DNA from: Piper betle
Taxonomy: Eukaryota; Streptophyta; Magnoliopsida; Piperales; Piperaceae
Length of the DNA stretch: 64,000 nt
Direction of reading: 5' to 3'
Assembly (NCBI GenBank): GCA_033002965.1
Contig: JAURVB010002478.1
Coordinates: 1-64,000, forward strand
The position numbers were made by a program, and so were the translations under genes. Below the pieces are notes generated by a model. That model ran no database searches. It saw only the letters and a list, made by a program, of their open reading frames with translations, and had not been told where the DNA came from. Positions 24,501-36,129 of the stretch are shown here, piece by piece; the stretch's first letter is position 1, and each line of letters begins with the position of its first letter.

Positions 24501-26270
24501 ATAGTAAATTGTGCAATAATGGTTATTTGTTGAAAAATTGATAAATAATAATGATAATTATATTTGATAGCATTGTAGCTGCATCGTTTATACCCCTATT
24601 ATTAACCATAATATTAAACTCTAAGAAACTACATAATATTTATAAAAAAAATTTGTAGAAGAAGAATAAACAATCAATGCAAACAAAAAGGTGTTGCTCC
24701 ATCATCTTTGTATGATCACGGAACATTGAAGTAAGAAATTTGCAGCATGTATAAATTGCACCACCTCTTAAATTCCTTTTTTTAGTTATAAGGTTTTACA
24801 ATCATGGCTAGTTAAGGCTATTAATATGAATAATAAAAGAAGAATTAAGTTCCACAAAGGTCAAAAAACTAAAAGGAATAGCATTTGTAACCTTAATCTT
24901 TAATATATTAGTATAATTAAACACACAAGCGTTCATTTTGTTCTATAAAAAATATAAAATTTTTATTTTTTGTTGTTCATATGTTATTTGATTTAAAAAT
25001 TCATTGGATATGTCAGACAATAATATTCAAAAATTTCAAGATTTTAAAATTTCTATCTTATAATTTTTACATGCCATCATATTTATAAATGATTGGGTAC
25101 CTTAATCATATTTTAGAGCTAAATTTTATATCTGATGGTATCATTTTTTGTAATGGAAACGTATTTATCCTCTAATTAACACATTTTAGCTACCAAGTTA
25201 ATATCCGACGAGAGCATGACCGGCCACGCAAGCATGTTTAACGGTCGTTACAAAAGTTAACGACTAATGATCCAACGTTAACGATAAAATTGTAAAAAAG
25301 ATAATAAAATAAAAAGCATTTACTAATCAGCAAGTCCTGCTTTTCTGAGAAATAACATAAAGGCCCTTCTATTTATTTTTATTACATTAAAAAAGGGTCG
25401 CTTTCGCACGAGTCCCGTTCTTACGTGACACGTACTCATATTCTTCAGAAAAAGATGGATGGGCCCACCATGCAATAATTCCATTCTTAATTGTCATATT
25501 AATCATTATTATATTATATATACAACACAAACAAAGCAAGTTTGTACTTTATTATAAATATATTACTAATTGCATGTACGATTTAAAAATAAAATTTTAT
25601 TATTTTTATATGCAAAATATTTATGTTATTATTTATTGTGTGAAACTTTTTAATTAGTCTTTTAAAATTACATCTCTTTTTTTCAATTGTCTCCTATCTA
25701 CTACTTAAACAAAAAAATCAAAAAATTAAAAATTTATATCGAAAACTTAAGTTCTAAAAATAATTATTAGTACCATTAATTATATGAGTATGTGTGCTTA
25801 CACATGATTAGTATACGCCTGCATATCTATATACATACTTAGTTATAAATAAAAATAACGGTAAGGCATAATTATCCTCATTATATTATGTAATTTAGAA
25901 AAGAAGTTAATATAAGCTAATATGTATAGTTTTATGTCATTTCAAGTTAACTACCGGCTGTTAAATTATAGTGAAGACAATTAAATGATAATTAGTTAAA
26001 TAATATTAACTGATGGTATAATTTTATTGAGCTTATAGGTAAATATCCCACACTAAATTATAAATATTCTTAATTTTAATTAAAAGAAATTGTGAATTCT
26101 ACTCCCACCTACTAATTTATTTGTTAATAATTAAATTGAATTAATTAAATTTCTTATTTTTTTACTCCATTTTCTATTACAGTTCACAATTTTTTTAAAA
26201 AAAACCCATCTTTTTAAACTATAAAAAAAATATAATTTCTTGGCTTTTTTGGTTAGAGGCCCGCCGTTTC
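21560..26270. other. AT-rich intergenic DNA
   Basis: No gene was recognised. The stretch holds a 246-bp tandem duplication (22262-22744) and a cluster of GGGCCC/GGCCCA words at about 22970-23100, again at 23800, which resemble plant promoter site II motifs without an adjacent gene. The rest to 26270 is strongly AT-rich. Confidence 0.5.
22262..22744. repeat. Tandem duplication, two copies of about 240 bp
   Basis: Copies start at 22262 and 22508, both with AAAAGATAAAAGCAAATC, and both contain CTGGTTTGCATCATTCTGGC. They differ at scattered positions and in a TA-repeat length near 22664-22683. No coding function seen. Confidence 0.9.
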
Positions 26271-26278
26271 TATTTATA
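26271..26278 (+). promoter_or_regulatory. TATA box of the FLZ gene
   Basis: TATTTATA lies about 51-58 bp before the ATG at 26329 and just after a switch from AT-rich to GC-rich sequence. Confidence 0.6.
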
Positions 26279-26328
26279 CACGCCCAAGTCCAACCGTTTC
26301 CCAACGCCACTACTCCCCGCCTACACCC

Positions 26329-27116
26329 ATGCTCCCCAAGCGATCGCCGGTGCCGATCCTCACCGGCGACCGCCGCCGGTCACCTTCTCCGGCCACCAGC
26401 CCGAGGAGCGCCAACCGGTGGAGCTACGACTCCGACGGCGTCGGCCTCGGGATCGTGGCCGCGCTCGACAAGCCCGGCCACGGCCACAAGCCCGCAGTTG
26501 TCTCCAGTCCCCGGCCGATCTCCGCAGCCGCTGCTCGGGCGGTGCCGACGGCGGACTGGGCCGACTCCGAGAGCTACACCTGCGTGACCTGCCGCAGCTC
26601 CCCCGCGCAGCCGCCGGTGACGACGGTGTACTACTACGAAGGCGCCGAGGTCGGCCTCCCCGGAGCTGCGAAGGACGAGCCCAGAAACAGGGGCGCGTTC
26701 GCTGCGTTCATGGCGTCGCCTCCGAGTTCCGGCGGCGAAAAGATTGGATTTTTACCGTCGGACTTCCTCAGCTACTGCTACCTCTGCCACAAAAAGCTCC
26801 ACGGCAAAGACATATTCATGTACAGGTAAACTTCGCCACCGCCACCGTCACCACCTCTGCACCGAGCTACCAAGCTACTACCGACGCCATTAATGGTTGA
26901 AAAGCTTCAAAAAAAGGTTCGATCTTTCTCACTTTCTGTGTGTGGATTGGTTGCAGAGGGGAGAAGGCGTTCTGTAGTGTGGACTGCCGGTACCAGCAGA
27001 TAGTGAGCGACGAGTACATGGAAACATGCGGCTCCGAGGTCACCAAAGCTTCCGATGTCACAGTTTCGGCCATGGCCCATGACCAGTTCTTCCTCCCTGG
27101 GATTGCCGCGGCGTAG
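26329..27116 (+). CDS. FCS-like zinc finger (FLZ / DUF581) protein, two exons
   Basis: Exons 26329-26825 and 26957-27116 join in phase (AG plus A for Arg) to give about 218 residues. The FLZ domain straddles the intron: FLSYCYLCHKKLHGKDIFMY, then RGEKAFCSVDCRYQQI. This is the C-X2-C-X18-CS-X2-C arrangement of the family. The N-terminal 130 residues are Ser/Pro/Ala-rich and probably disordered, with RRRSPSP and SPRSANRWSYDSDG motifs typical of FLZ proteins. FLZ proteins are plant-specific adaptors that bind SnRK1 kinase through the zinc finger, linking energy and hormone signalling. The gene is GC-rich in exon 1 and stands between AT-rich regions. The start is the first ATG after the TATA box in this frame. 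Confidence 0.93.
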
Positions 27117-27119
27117 ATG

Positions 27120-28560
27120 GTCGCCGGAAAATGCTCTTGCCGGCGAGGAGAGGAGGCTGGCCGGCCGGCGGCAACTTGCTACATATGTATACATAATTAT
27201 TAAATTAAAGAGGTGATATAGAGAAGAGTTGATTGATTGGGAACGAAATTTTGCGGTGTAATTGTGTAAGTAGAACTTTTTCGTTTTTGAGTGGAGTTGT
27301 GGGGAAATAATGAAGCAAATGCTTCATTTCTAACAGGTCAATGCAAAGTCTTAGAAACTTCTTTTTTTTTGAAGGACATGGAAAGATTCAAATTGGCAGA
27401 AGATGAGAGATTTAGAATTAAAAAGAAGAATGAAGAATTGAACTTTTCTGGGTTTTTGTTCAATTATTACAACAGCTTGACACAACTTATGAATGGATAA
27501 TCATGGATCATGGGTTGTCAAGTGTTTGTTCATCAGAGCTACCAAATCCCTCTGTAGGAGCAAAAATTCATACAAAAACATTCTTCTTTTAATTTTCCCC
27601 CATCCCAGCAGGTTCAAAGAATCAAAGCTAAACTTTTTGGATCATCTAAATATCAATATTGACAAGGTTAAAGAAGGTTCCGTGCAACATTATTTCTTGC
27701 AGTTGGAATGTGAAGGTGATTTCGTGTGCAGTTCGTTGTAAAAACAATTAGTAGCATCACTTTTAAATAAATGGTTGCTCACTTATGATTGTGTCGTCCT
27801 TATGACGAGATTTAAATAGATGGTTAGATTCATTTGAAGGTGAGTTAATGCTAATATATCTGACAAGAACCTGTTTGAGACAAATTAAGCTTGACATCAA
27901 ACATAAGTATCAAATTTTACACAATTTTGTAAATTAAACAAACAAAAACTGAGTTCAACACTGAACTTCAATGCTGTTTTAGATGAAAATTCACTTCTCA
28001 TTGAAAATTTGTACCTTGAATAATGAAAAAACTACAATGATAAAAATCAACGGTCGAACTCTATGTCAAAATTTAATGATCAGAATATTGTAAAATTTAG
28101 AGTTTAAAATTTAAGTTGAATTCAAAGTTTCCGGTGTACAATTCGGGTACATATGTGATGAATATAAATCTGGATTAAACCCAAATTAATATACAAATTT
28201 TTGCTCATATTGATATGGTCAATCTGTGAAAGGATTGCAGTGCATAATAACAAGCACTCAAATACCCCAAATCAAAGCCTTGCCGAGAATCATCGCTCCA
28301 GAGGCACTCTCCACCAAACTGAAATACGATCAAACTTCACAACTCGGAAACTATCAGATGTAATGCATATGGCAAATGCCATCATCAGAACAATTTATAC
28401 ACCAGCTCTGCAAAACTAGAAATACCATTTGCAAGTAGCCAAGCATTGTGATTTCACTGCTACAGAACAACACCATCCAAGTTCAAGCATGTTTATACAG
28501 ATTTCAATCCAGTTACTTTAAGCCAGCAATACAGCACGAAGAAAAAAGTTCACGCACATC
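27120..28560. other. Intergenic, FLZ and UBP1 3' ends facing each other
   Basis: The 3' untranslated region of FLZ and that of UBP1 (from about 28450) lie here in convergent orientation. The rest has no recognised gene; short open frames at 27291-27741 have no family signature. Confidence 0.5.
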
Positions 28561-28626
28561 TCATTTTTAATAATGATAACTGTCAAACGTTATCCACCAT
28601 ATACCATAAAAGTATAATTACCCCTA

Positions 28627-31600
28627 TTACTGGTAGTACATGAGCTGCTGAGCTGCTGCAACATTCTGGAATCCGCCGTCATATATGGCCTGACTGCCTC
28701 CTGCTGCTCCCATTCCCATGGCAGCAGCTTGCTTCAGAGCATGCTGTCTTTGGGCATGCATAAGGGCCGCTGCCGGGTTTGCACCCATTTTGCTCAAGGC
28801 TAACTGACGCTCATATGCAAGGAGATCTGCAGCCGAAAGACCAGGGAAAGGAGCAGCAGTTGGTGGAGGTAAAGGAGTCGATGTTGTCCCTAGGGGTGTC
28901 GGCTTGCTGCCCCATGAACACTGCGAAAATAACACAATAAATTTCATAAAATTAGTACTACAGGTTAATAGCATTTCCAGAGAAAAAAGACAAAAAAAAC
29001 ATAAAAGCTTTTGTCAACATCGAAACCTAAGCACATATTGATATACATGTTTCATTAAGCAAATCAAATCCTATTCTACCTTTATGGGCTTCCCGTACAG
29101 GTATCTTCCATTGCCCATCTGGATAGCTAGAGCTGCCTCACCATGTGTGCTATATCTTACAAAACCAAAACCTTTGTCACGCTGGATACGAACATCCTCT
29201 ACTGTTCCTGCACCAAGTGAATGGAAGTGCCTGTGGAGCTCAAGCTGAGAGACCTGAAGGACATAAACCACAAACCATTAGATAATGTATAACCATTGGT
29301 AACGAGATATAGCCAATGTATAAGTTGCTGTTCCCTAGCTGCAAACCACCCCAAAAACGACACAAGCTACAATGACGGTACCACCAGCAACAAAGGTAAC
29401 AACACAATACCATCAAGACAACAAAGAGGTGAGCCAAGCTTGGACGTGGGATTAAACATTTTCACATCATATCAAACTTCTCAGATTTTTACCTCTGTAC
29501 TGACAAAAGAATATCCCTGCTAAAACACTTTAGCAGACTTGACCATCAAATAACCCAGGACATAGTCAAACTCTATCTAAAAACTACAACCAGTATAGAT
29601 AGATAGTTCAGGGGAAAAAATGGCTTCACATACGAAAGGATGATGCGATAAGCATCTACTTTGCAGGCCAGGAAATAAAATTAAAAATGAATAAAAAGAA
29701 TAAAAAGGAGACGAGCCTGACCTCAGGAGCAAGGTTTCCTACGTATACAGTAGTATATTGAGGATTGTTCTCTGGTGAATCTTCATTGCTGGCTTCCTGA
29801 CCATTTTCTGTAGAAACAAACAACATTAAGATTTGGCAAAACCAACATGCAAAACATCTATATCAATATCCTAAAGATCACATTAACAATTACAATACAC
29901 AGGACTTACCGGATGATCCAGTTGTAAGCTCCACAACACTTTTCCCATCAGAGGTTTGTTTCTCCTCACTTGAACCAGCACCTTTCGTAGCCCAGTTGCA
30001 ACGAATTTGGCGACTCCCTAACCATTTTCCTACATACACAATTTATAACCCACAATCCTATCAAATTGATTCCTACTTTCTCTCAAAACAAAGCGTATGG
30101 TGTAAAGAAACACGATAATTATCAAAACCGTTTCTTGAAGGAATAGAAATCTCGTATCAATTGCAATATTAGGATTACCCACTTTGACGATTTTACTTAC
30201 CAGTAAGATCATTTATAGCACTTTGTGCATCCTGACAAAAAATAAAATAAAATAAAAAACAAGTAAACAAAAAGGGATGCTCATCTGATTTAAATTAAGA
30301 TGATAATGAATCATCACATGAACGAACAATTTTACCTGTTGATTCCTAAAAGACACAAACCCAAATCCTCTCGAGCGGCCAGTTTTTTGATCCCACATTA
30401 CTCTAGCATCTCTGAGAACAAATGCGAATCTTTCAGCATATGATAATGTATCCAAGAACACATTAAACATATATTTAACCAATGAAACTTGTTATCACTA
30501 TATTCAAAGGATGATTACAAATTTATATATAAGAATGGGGTAACAATGCAATTATTGTGCGTACTCACGAGCAACTAGGATAACCAGAAAAGCATGCAAA
30601 TAAGGAAGCATCAGTAATCTCTGGGCTAAGATCACCAACAAAGATATTGTAATGACCTGCATAGGTACACATATAAGGAAACAACTCATTGACTAGATAA
30701 CGAAAAAAATAACAGTGCAAGAGTAGTAGGAAAACCTGATGTATCCTCCCTTTGGCCACTGGCATAAGCCCAGTTAACTTTAATTGGCTGGCCAAACCTG
30801 AAAGATGATATTCGATGTACCATAAGATTTATTGTTGTATTGGAAGTGCTATAAGATAAAACAAGTATCAGAGGGACAAACATACAGATGCCTTCCATTG
30901 AGGGTCATAATTGCAAGGGCTGCTGATCTGCGATCAAAGTAATCAACAAAGCCATACGATGACTGCAGAAACCAAAAGCATCAGACACTCGAATGCTAAA
31001 AAATAACACTAAGTTAACAGCAAAAACACCTAAAAAGTGAAAACTAATTGAACAAATAGTTTAAATTAACTAACTGATTAAATTTTTTACCCTAACAATG
31101 ATGAGCAATGCATTTGTTTACCAAGCTTAAGCATGTTATATTCATGAGGGAGATTACTGAGAACCTATAAATGTAAACTAATAGAGCAAGCCATACAAAA
31201 ATAATAGAGCAAGTGAAAAGCCCCATGGCATCCCAGTTTCCTAATCAACCAGCTAATGGATACAAGGTTGAACGCAGATAAATAAACAAAATTCTTTAGT
31301 ATAACTAACCTTATCTTTTCGGATAAGTTTGCATCCTTCAAGTGGCCCAGTGCTTTGAAAACTTCCTGCAGAAGCGCATCAGTAACTTGAGAATGAATGT
31401 TACCGACATACCTACAATAACAGGAAAAAACAAAGTAAATACTTACAGAAATGCTAGTGAAAGACTAATAAAATATAAGAATCATCCAATAACTACTGAA
31501 ACACAAACATTTTTAAAAATAAAGACAGCCACAGTAGAAGAAAGAGGGGAATATAAGCAAAACCTACAAATAGAACACTAGGAAAATATGAGATAAAGAT

Positions 31601-32993
31601 TACAAAGAAACAAAGATAACTTCAATGCAACACTGGTAGTAAAGGCTAAACAACAAGAAACAACAAATGAAACAAATAAAAAGGTTAAAGAAGTAAAAAA
31701 CAAATGACATCATGACACTCACACGCTGCGGCATGAACTTGAATCAAAGCCAGGAGGAAGATTCCCACTTGGAATGGGCTCCAGCTGCAAATAAAAAATA
31801 AAAAAATGAAGCAAAGGAAAAATAAAGAAAAATAAAAAGGAAACTATCACGCTACAAGATCAATCATAACACTCAAAAAGACACCTCAATCGTACTAAAT
31901 AAAAATCTAAACAAAAAAAGGTGGCACAAGAAACTAGTTTTTTCAGTCGCCACAAGAAAAGACATCTTCCAATTGTACGCCAGCCTACTAGAAAAACATA
32001 AGCATCTAATCATGCAACTGTGAAGAGACATGATACGAATGAATATGAAAAGCCTACCGAAGCAAACGTAAAAACAAGGTATTTAGACAACTAAAATTCC
32101 CCCCCTTCTCCAAATTTCGACACTGTCCTATAAATGCAAGCAGAAAAGGAAAAAATTTAAGTCAGCACCTGAAACTACATTCCCAGGAACCACAACCTGG
32201 AAAAAGTTTCTCAAATGCAAGATGAAAATTGCTCAAACAACAGAAAGAGCATTTGCTTACATTAAGAAACAAGTTAAACACATGCCCATCAGCGTTTCTT
32301 ATGTAATTTACAATATTTTATCTGAAGTTAGGCCAGAAGTACAATTCAGGTTAACGGCAGCAGACTAAAAGAAGCCAATGGATTGGAAGTTAATCCAACT
32401 ATGAATTGAGCATTGAAGAATACTATAATAGAGAGAATCAAGTTCACTTCTCTTTTTTTAACAATTTTATCTCCACATCTCTCTCGTCCTCCACTTTTCT
32501 CTTCTAAGAGTTAAACTAAACATATGTAAAAGCCTATAACAACAACAGGCACAAGGGTAAAACATAGCACAGTAAAACCCATACAACCTAGCTCAAGCTT
32601 GCAAATGAACCCAACAAGGAAAAACAAAAAAGCAGCCAAATTGCGTCTTCTAATTATAATTTTTTTTAAAAAAACACCCCCACCTAAATTCTCAAGCAAT
32701 TACTATTTTCTTCCATCTCCAAACAACTTGAGCTTTTAGGATAACCGGCTAAGCTACCGAAATTCACATATATGCACAACACGAATAAAAACTCCTCAAA
32801 CATTATTCCGAGACGTCCTACTAACATCATTAAAAACAAAATCAGCTCAAAAAACAAATTAATCACACAGATTAAAAACCTGAGGAGGAGCTGCCAACAA
32901 GCCGGGGTGATAAAGGGAATGCTGCTGCTGCTGCTGTTGCTGCAGGAGAGCCTGCTGCATCAAAGCTTGCTGCTTTAGCCTCTGCTGCTGCAT
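28627..32993 (-). CDS. UBP1: Oligouridylate-binding protein 1 (UBP1), three RRM domains, apparent 1-base frameshift
   Basis: Twelve minus-strand exons: 32880-32993, 31723-31784, 31310-31411, 30886-30962, 30736-30797, 30569-30656, 30336-30411, 30201-30231, 29910-30029, 29722-29807, 29080-29253, 28627-28920. The product would be about 428 residues: a Gln-rich N-terminus; RRM1 ([32 protein letters not shown]); RRM2 ([31 protein letters not shown]); RRM3 ([29 protein letters not shown]); and the tail [18 protein letters not shown]1 is a TIA-1-like nuclear/stress-granule protein that binds U-rich pre-mRNA and mRNA. In exon 3 the frame breaks by one missing base at the TTT run 31354-31356: before it the frame reads ALLQEVF, after it the family sequence continues one frame over as [15 protein letters not shown]. 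All other phases fit. This is either a sequencing/assembly error or a null allele. Confidence 0.95.
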
Positions 32994-33294
32994 TCTCCTT
33001 CCCCAAAATTCAATCTTTCCCCCTCCCAACAAACAAAGACAGAACCGGGGGAAAAAAACAGAAAAAAACCCAAAAAAGAAATCTAAATAAAGAAGAAAAA
33101 AACCTCGATCATTTGATCAAGGAAGAATAAAACAAAAGAAAAAAAAAGAAGAAGATTTGGGAGGGTGGAGCGCTGGCCGAGCTCTGGAGTCGGGAAGGAA
33201 GAATATGGGTTTTGGGGAGGGGTAAAAAGGTCGCCTTCTTAATGGAGACGACAAATCGGTGGGTCCCACAGCGTTGGTGGTCGTAGATTGCTAA

Positions 33295-33345
33295 TAATTG
33301 GATGTAGCCCAACCCTAGGGCTACGTGTAGCCCATGGGCTTCAAA
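33295..33345 (-). promoter_or_regulatory. Telo-box and site II-like words upstream of UBP1
   Basis: AACCCTAG at 33311-33318, flanked by AGCCCA-type words at about 33306 and 33329, lies about 300 bp upstream of the UBP1 start codon. Such pairs are common in plant genes for RNA metabolism and ribosome biogenesis. Function here is inferred. Confidence 0.4.
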
Positions 33346-33349
33346 AAAT

Positions 33350-35086
33350 CTATTTTTGGTTGGTCAGGCTAATTAATCGAGTTTTGCTTAGAATAAAAAA
33401 AATATTTATCTTCCTATTAAATATTAAATTTATTAAAATTGGAATAAATTTACATCCCCCTCGAACTTGAATCCACTCTGACTTTATATTCATCTATTCT
33501 TCCTTTTTACTATATTTGCTGTTAGATTTTCACTTATAAGAGATATATATCAGTCCATCCCATTATTTTATGAGTAAAATATTTCTTAGCCAAAGATAAG
33601 AAGGCATTTTTGTCCGTAACTTTAATTTGTGCCAGACTACCTAGATTTATTTTTATTATTAAAAATAAAAATAAAAAAATAAATGTCTACTACCTTCTAC
33701 CCTCCCACACTACAGCTACTACTCCTTTCCTTGCTAGGCAACCTCTTCGGTCACCTTCGCCTAATACTAGTCGCAAGTCACCCTCCCTCGCCACCGCCGG
33801 CATAAGTGACGACGACCCACTCCCCATCCCCATCCCCATCTTGGGCCCTTTCCTCGTCGTCTTCACCTGAGAGGACACCGCCCAAGAGTGGGGCATGGGA
33901 CAGCGTCACCCCTCTAAGACCACCGATTATGGCACTCTTATCAGTGCCCCAAACATGGCCACCCACAGTCAGATCGGGGCCGCGTGGCCTTATGTGGCAG
34001 GACCTGGCTATCCCTCGACCAGTTGTCGCGTAGTTGTATCGCCCATACCCGGTCACAGGCGCCCTTTTCTAATTGCCCACCAACCAACTCCAGCCATGGT
34101 CGGATCGGACCGCGCAATCACAAATGTGGGCACGCGGCCTTATGTGGCAAGGAGGCCAGATATGGCCATCGCCGACTAGGTCCTACCCACTACAAACGAA
34201 CATGGCCGGTCGTGGCCAAATCCAATTGCGCAACAAAAAAAGGGTATCCGTTCTCTGCCACATAATGATGCACAACTAACCATGTACAACCACACCACAG
34301 CCGGATGTGGCCAACACAGTCGTTCGATGTCCGCTAGCATCTTGATGGGGTGTAGTTTTTTAAAAATAATAATAAATATGAGTTGTCATTATAATCGGAC
34401 GGCCCAGAACAAAGTATAAAGAAAAAATTTCTACAATTGGGGCAAAAAACCACACACACACACTCTCTCTCTCTATATATATATATGAAATAATATAGTC
34501 AATATTTTAATGCTCTTTATTTTTATTTTGAACGTGTGTGGCTTGCCCTTTTTTGTTTGGTACGTGAACTCTTTGAAAAAACTCAAATGTAAATGCCAAA
34601 ATTTTAATTCAATGGAAAAATATTGATTTTTGAGTGAAATGACACAAGCAAATGTTTTTTTAAAAAACTTTATTTGAACCATACCAAAATTTAAATCAAG
34701 CTTGCATTGCATTGAGTATCAGTCGAATCAAGATTTCATCAAACTAGAAACAACTAAACCAATATTAACTACGTAATTATTCACACTTGGAAGCCAACCC
34801 AAAATACAAGTTTTTCATTGGGCTTTTGTATTCCAATTTAGAGTTATTACTCTCTCTTAAATTATTTCACCACATTTCCAACCATCATAATTTAAACTAG
34901 AAATTCTTTCATCTCACTTCGACTTTTCATAGACCATACATTAAATCTGAAATTCTACATGCCTTTTTTTATTGTTCAATCTAAGAGTCATTTTAACTTT
35001 CTGAAAATAAAACTAATCACTATTATTTAAGGCATAAGAATGGAGAGTCCATGTTGATAGACACCTGTTGATACCCAGGATACACT
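33350..35086. other. Intergenic DNA with a GC-rich repetitive block
   Basis: About 33690-34330 is GC-rich, open in several frames on both strands, and holds recurring words such as CGGCCTTATGTGGCA / GTGGCCTTATGTGGCAGG and (A/G)TGGCC. No protein family is recognisable, and this looks like transposon-derived or low-complexity DNA. A TC/TA microsatellite lies at about 34453-34485. The remainder is AT-rich. Confidence 0.5.
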
Positions 35087-35095
35087 GCTAAGAAC

Positions 35096-35904
35096 CATGG
35101 TTGCATGAATCGGAATCGGTTTTTCAGGGAGTCGGAATCGGAATCGGAATCAGAATCGGTTTTCTAGGGAGTCGGAATCGGAATCGGAATCGGTCTGAAT
35201 TGATCAGGAATCGGTTCAGTTGAATCGGTCCAAATTAGTTTAATCGGTCATATATAATAATTTGACAATTTATAATATAAATATATTAAGATTAGGTATT
35301 TATGTTAGTTTGATATTATTCTGTGTATTATAGTTTATGATATTTTTAAATATTTTTTAAGATTTTTTAAAATTATTTAGAATTAATTATTATTTTTAAC
35401 TCGAGTTAGATTCGAGTCAACTTCAAATTACGAGAATGCCACCCTCCGCTCTTTACCCCCCCGGCCGCCGGCGGCCCAGTCGGCGGTGAGTCTCACGGCG
35501 GTTATGTCGGAGGATGTCGGCAGCCCGGTCGGACGAACAATCGGCGGCCCGGAGTCGGCGGCGGAGTCAGCGGTGATTCATGCATCACAACTCGATTCGG
35601 TCTGGCCACATGTCGGCAACAACGTTGCGAGGTCGACGGCGAGGTCGGCAGCCCGATGGCGGCGAACCCAGAGTCGGGGACGCACGGCGGAGGGCAGACG
35701 AGCGGCAACAGTGTGGGGGGAGCTGGTTTGATTTTAGGTTTTAAAATCTAAATTACCATTTTACCCATGCTTAAATAATTTAATAAAAATCATACGTGAC
35801 CGATTCGGGACCAACCGATTCGGCTCCGAAATTCAGATCGGCACGATGCCGATCAATTTTAAATTGGCCAATTCCGCACGAAATCGGCCGATTCGTGCAT
35901 CAGA
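35096..35904. mobile_element. Non-autonomous TIR DNA transposon with target-site duplication
   Basis: Both flanks carry the identical 9-bp word GCTAAGAAC (35087-35095 and 35905-35913). The ends are imperfect inverted repeats: left starts CATGGTTGCATGAATCGG, and the right end read in reverse starts TCTGATGCACGAATCGG. Beside the left end lies a tandem GAATCG hexamer array (about 35105-35235). The interior from about 35440 to 35730 is strongly GC-rich and open in several frames but has no transposase. A 9-bp duplication and GC-rich interior suggest a Mutator-like or Pack-MULE-like element; an 8-bp hAT duplication is also possible. Confidence 0.75.
35105..35235. repeat. (GAATCG)n hexamer array
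   Basis: Many copies of GGAATC/AATCGG hexamers, interrupted by two copies of CGGTTTT(T/C)(C/T)AGGGAGT. It lies just inside the left end of the TIR element and probably belongs to its subterminal region. Confidence 0.8.
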
Positions 35905-36129
35905 GCTAAGAACTTGTTCAAACTTATGCTTATACATAAATATTTACTGCATTGAAAGTCATAGTACAATGGAATCATGCTTGCTCTCACCAATTGTCAA
36001 CTTCTATTAAAGGTAAGTCCTCAACTTTGGCGGATGCAAGGATGGAGACTATTCCTTTCCCTTTTAATTGAAGAGGACTTTACATCAGGAAAAATGGTAT
36101 ACTCCACTTTCATATAGGTCTCTCAATTT

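Noticed and set aside
33690..34279. Overlapping open frames on both strands as possible genes
   Set aside because: Frames are open because of GC-rich repeated words; no family signature or splice pattern.
35486..35731. 81-codon GC-rich frame as a gene
   Set aside because: It lies within the TIR element and is open in several frames; composition rather than selection explains it.
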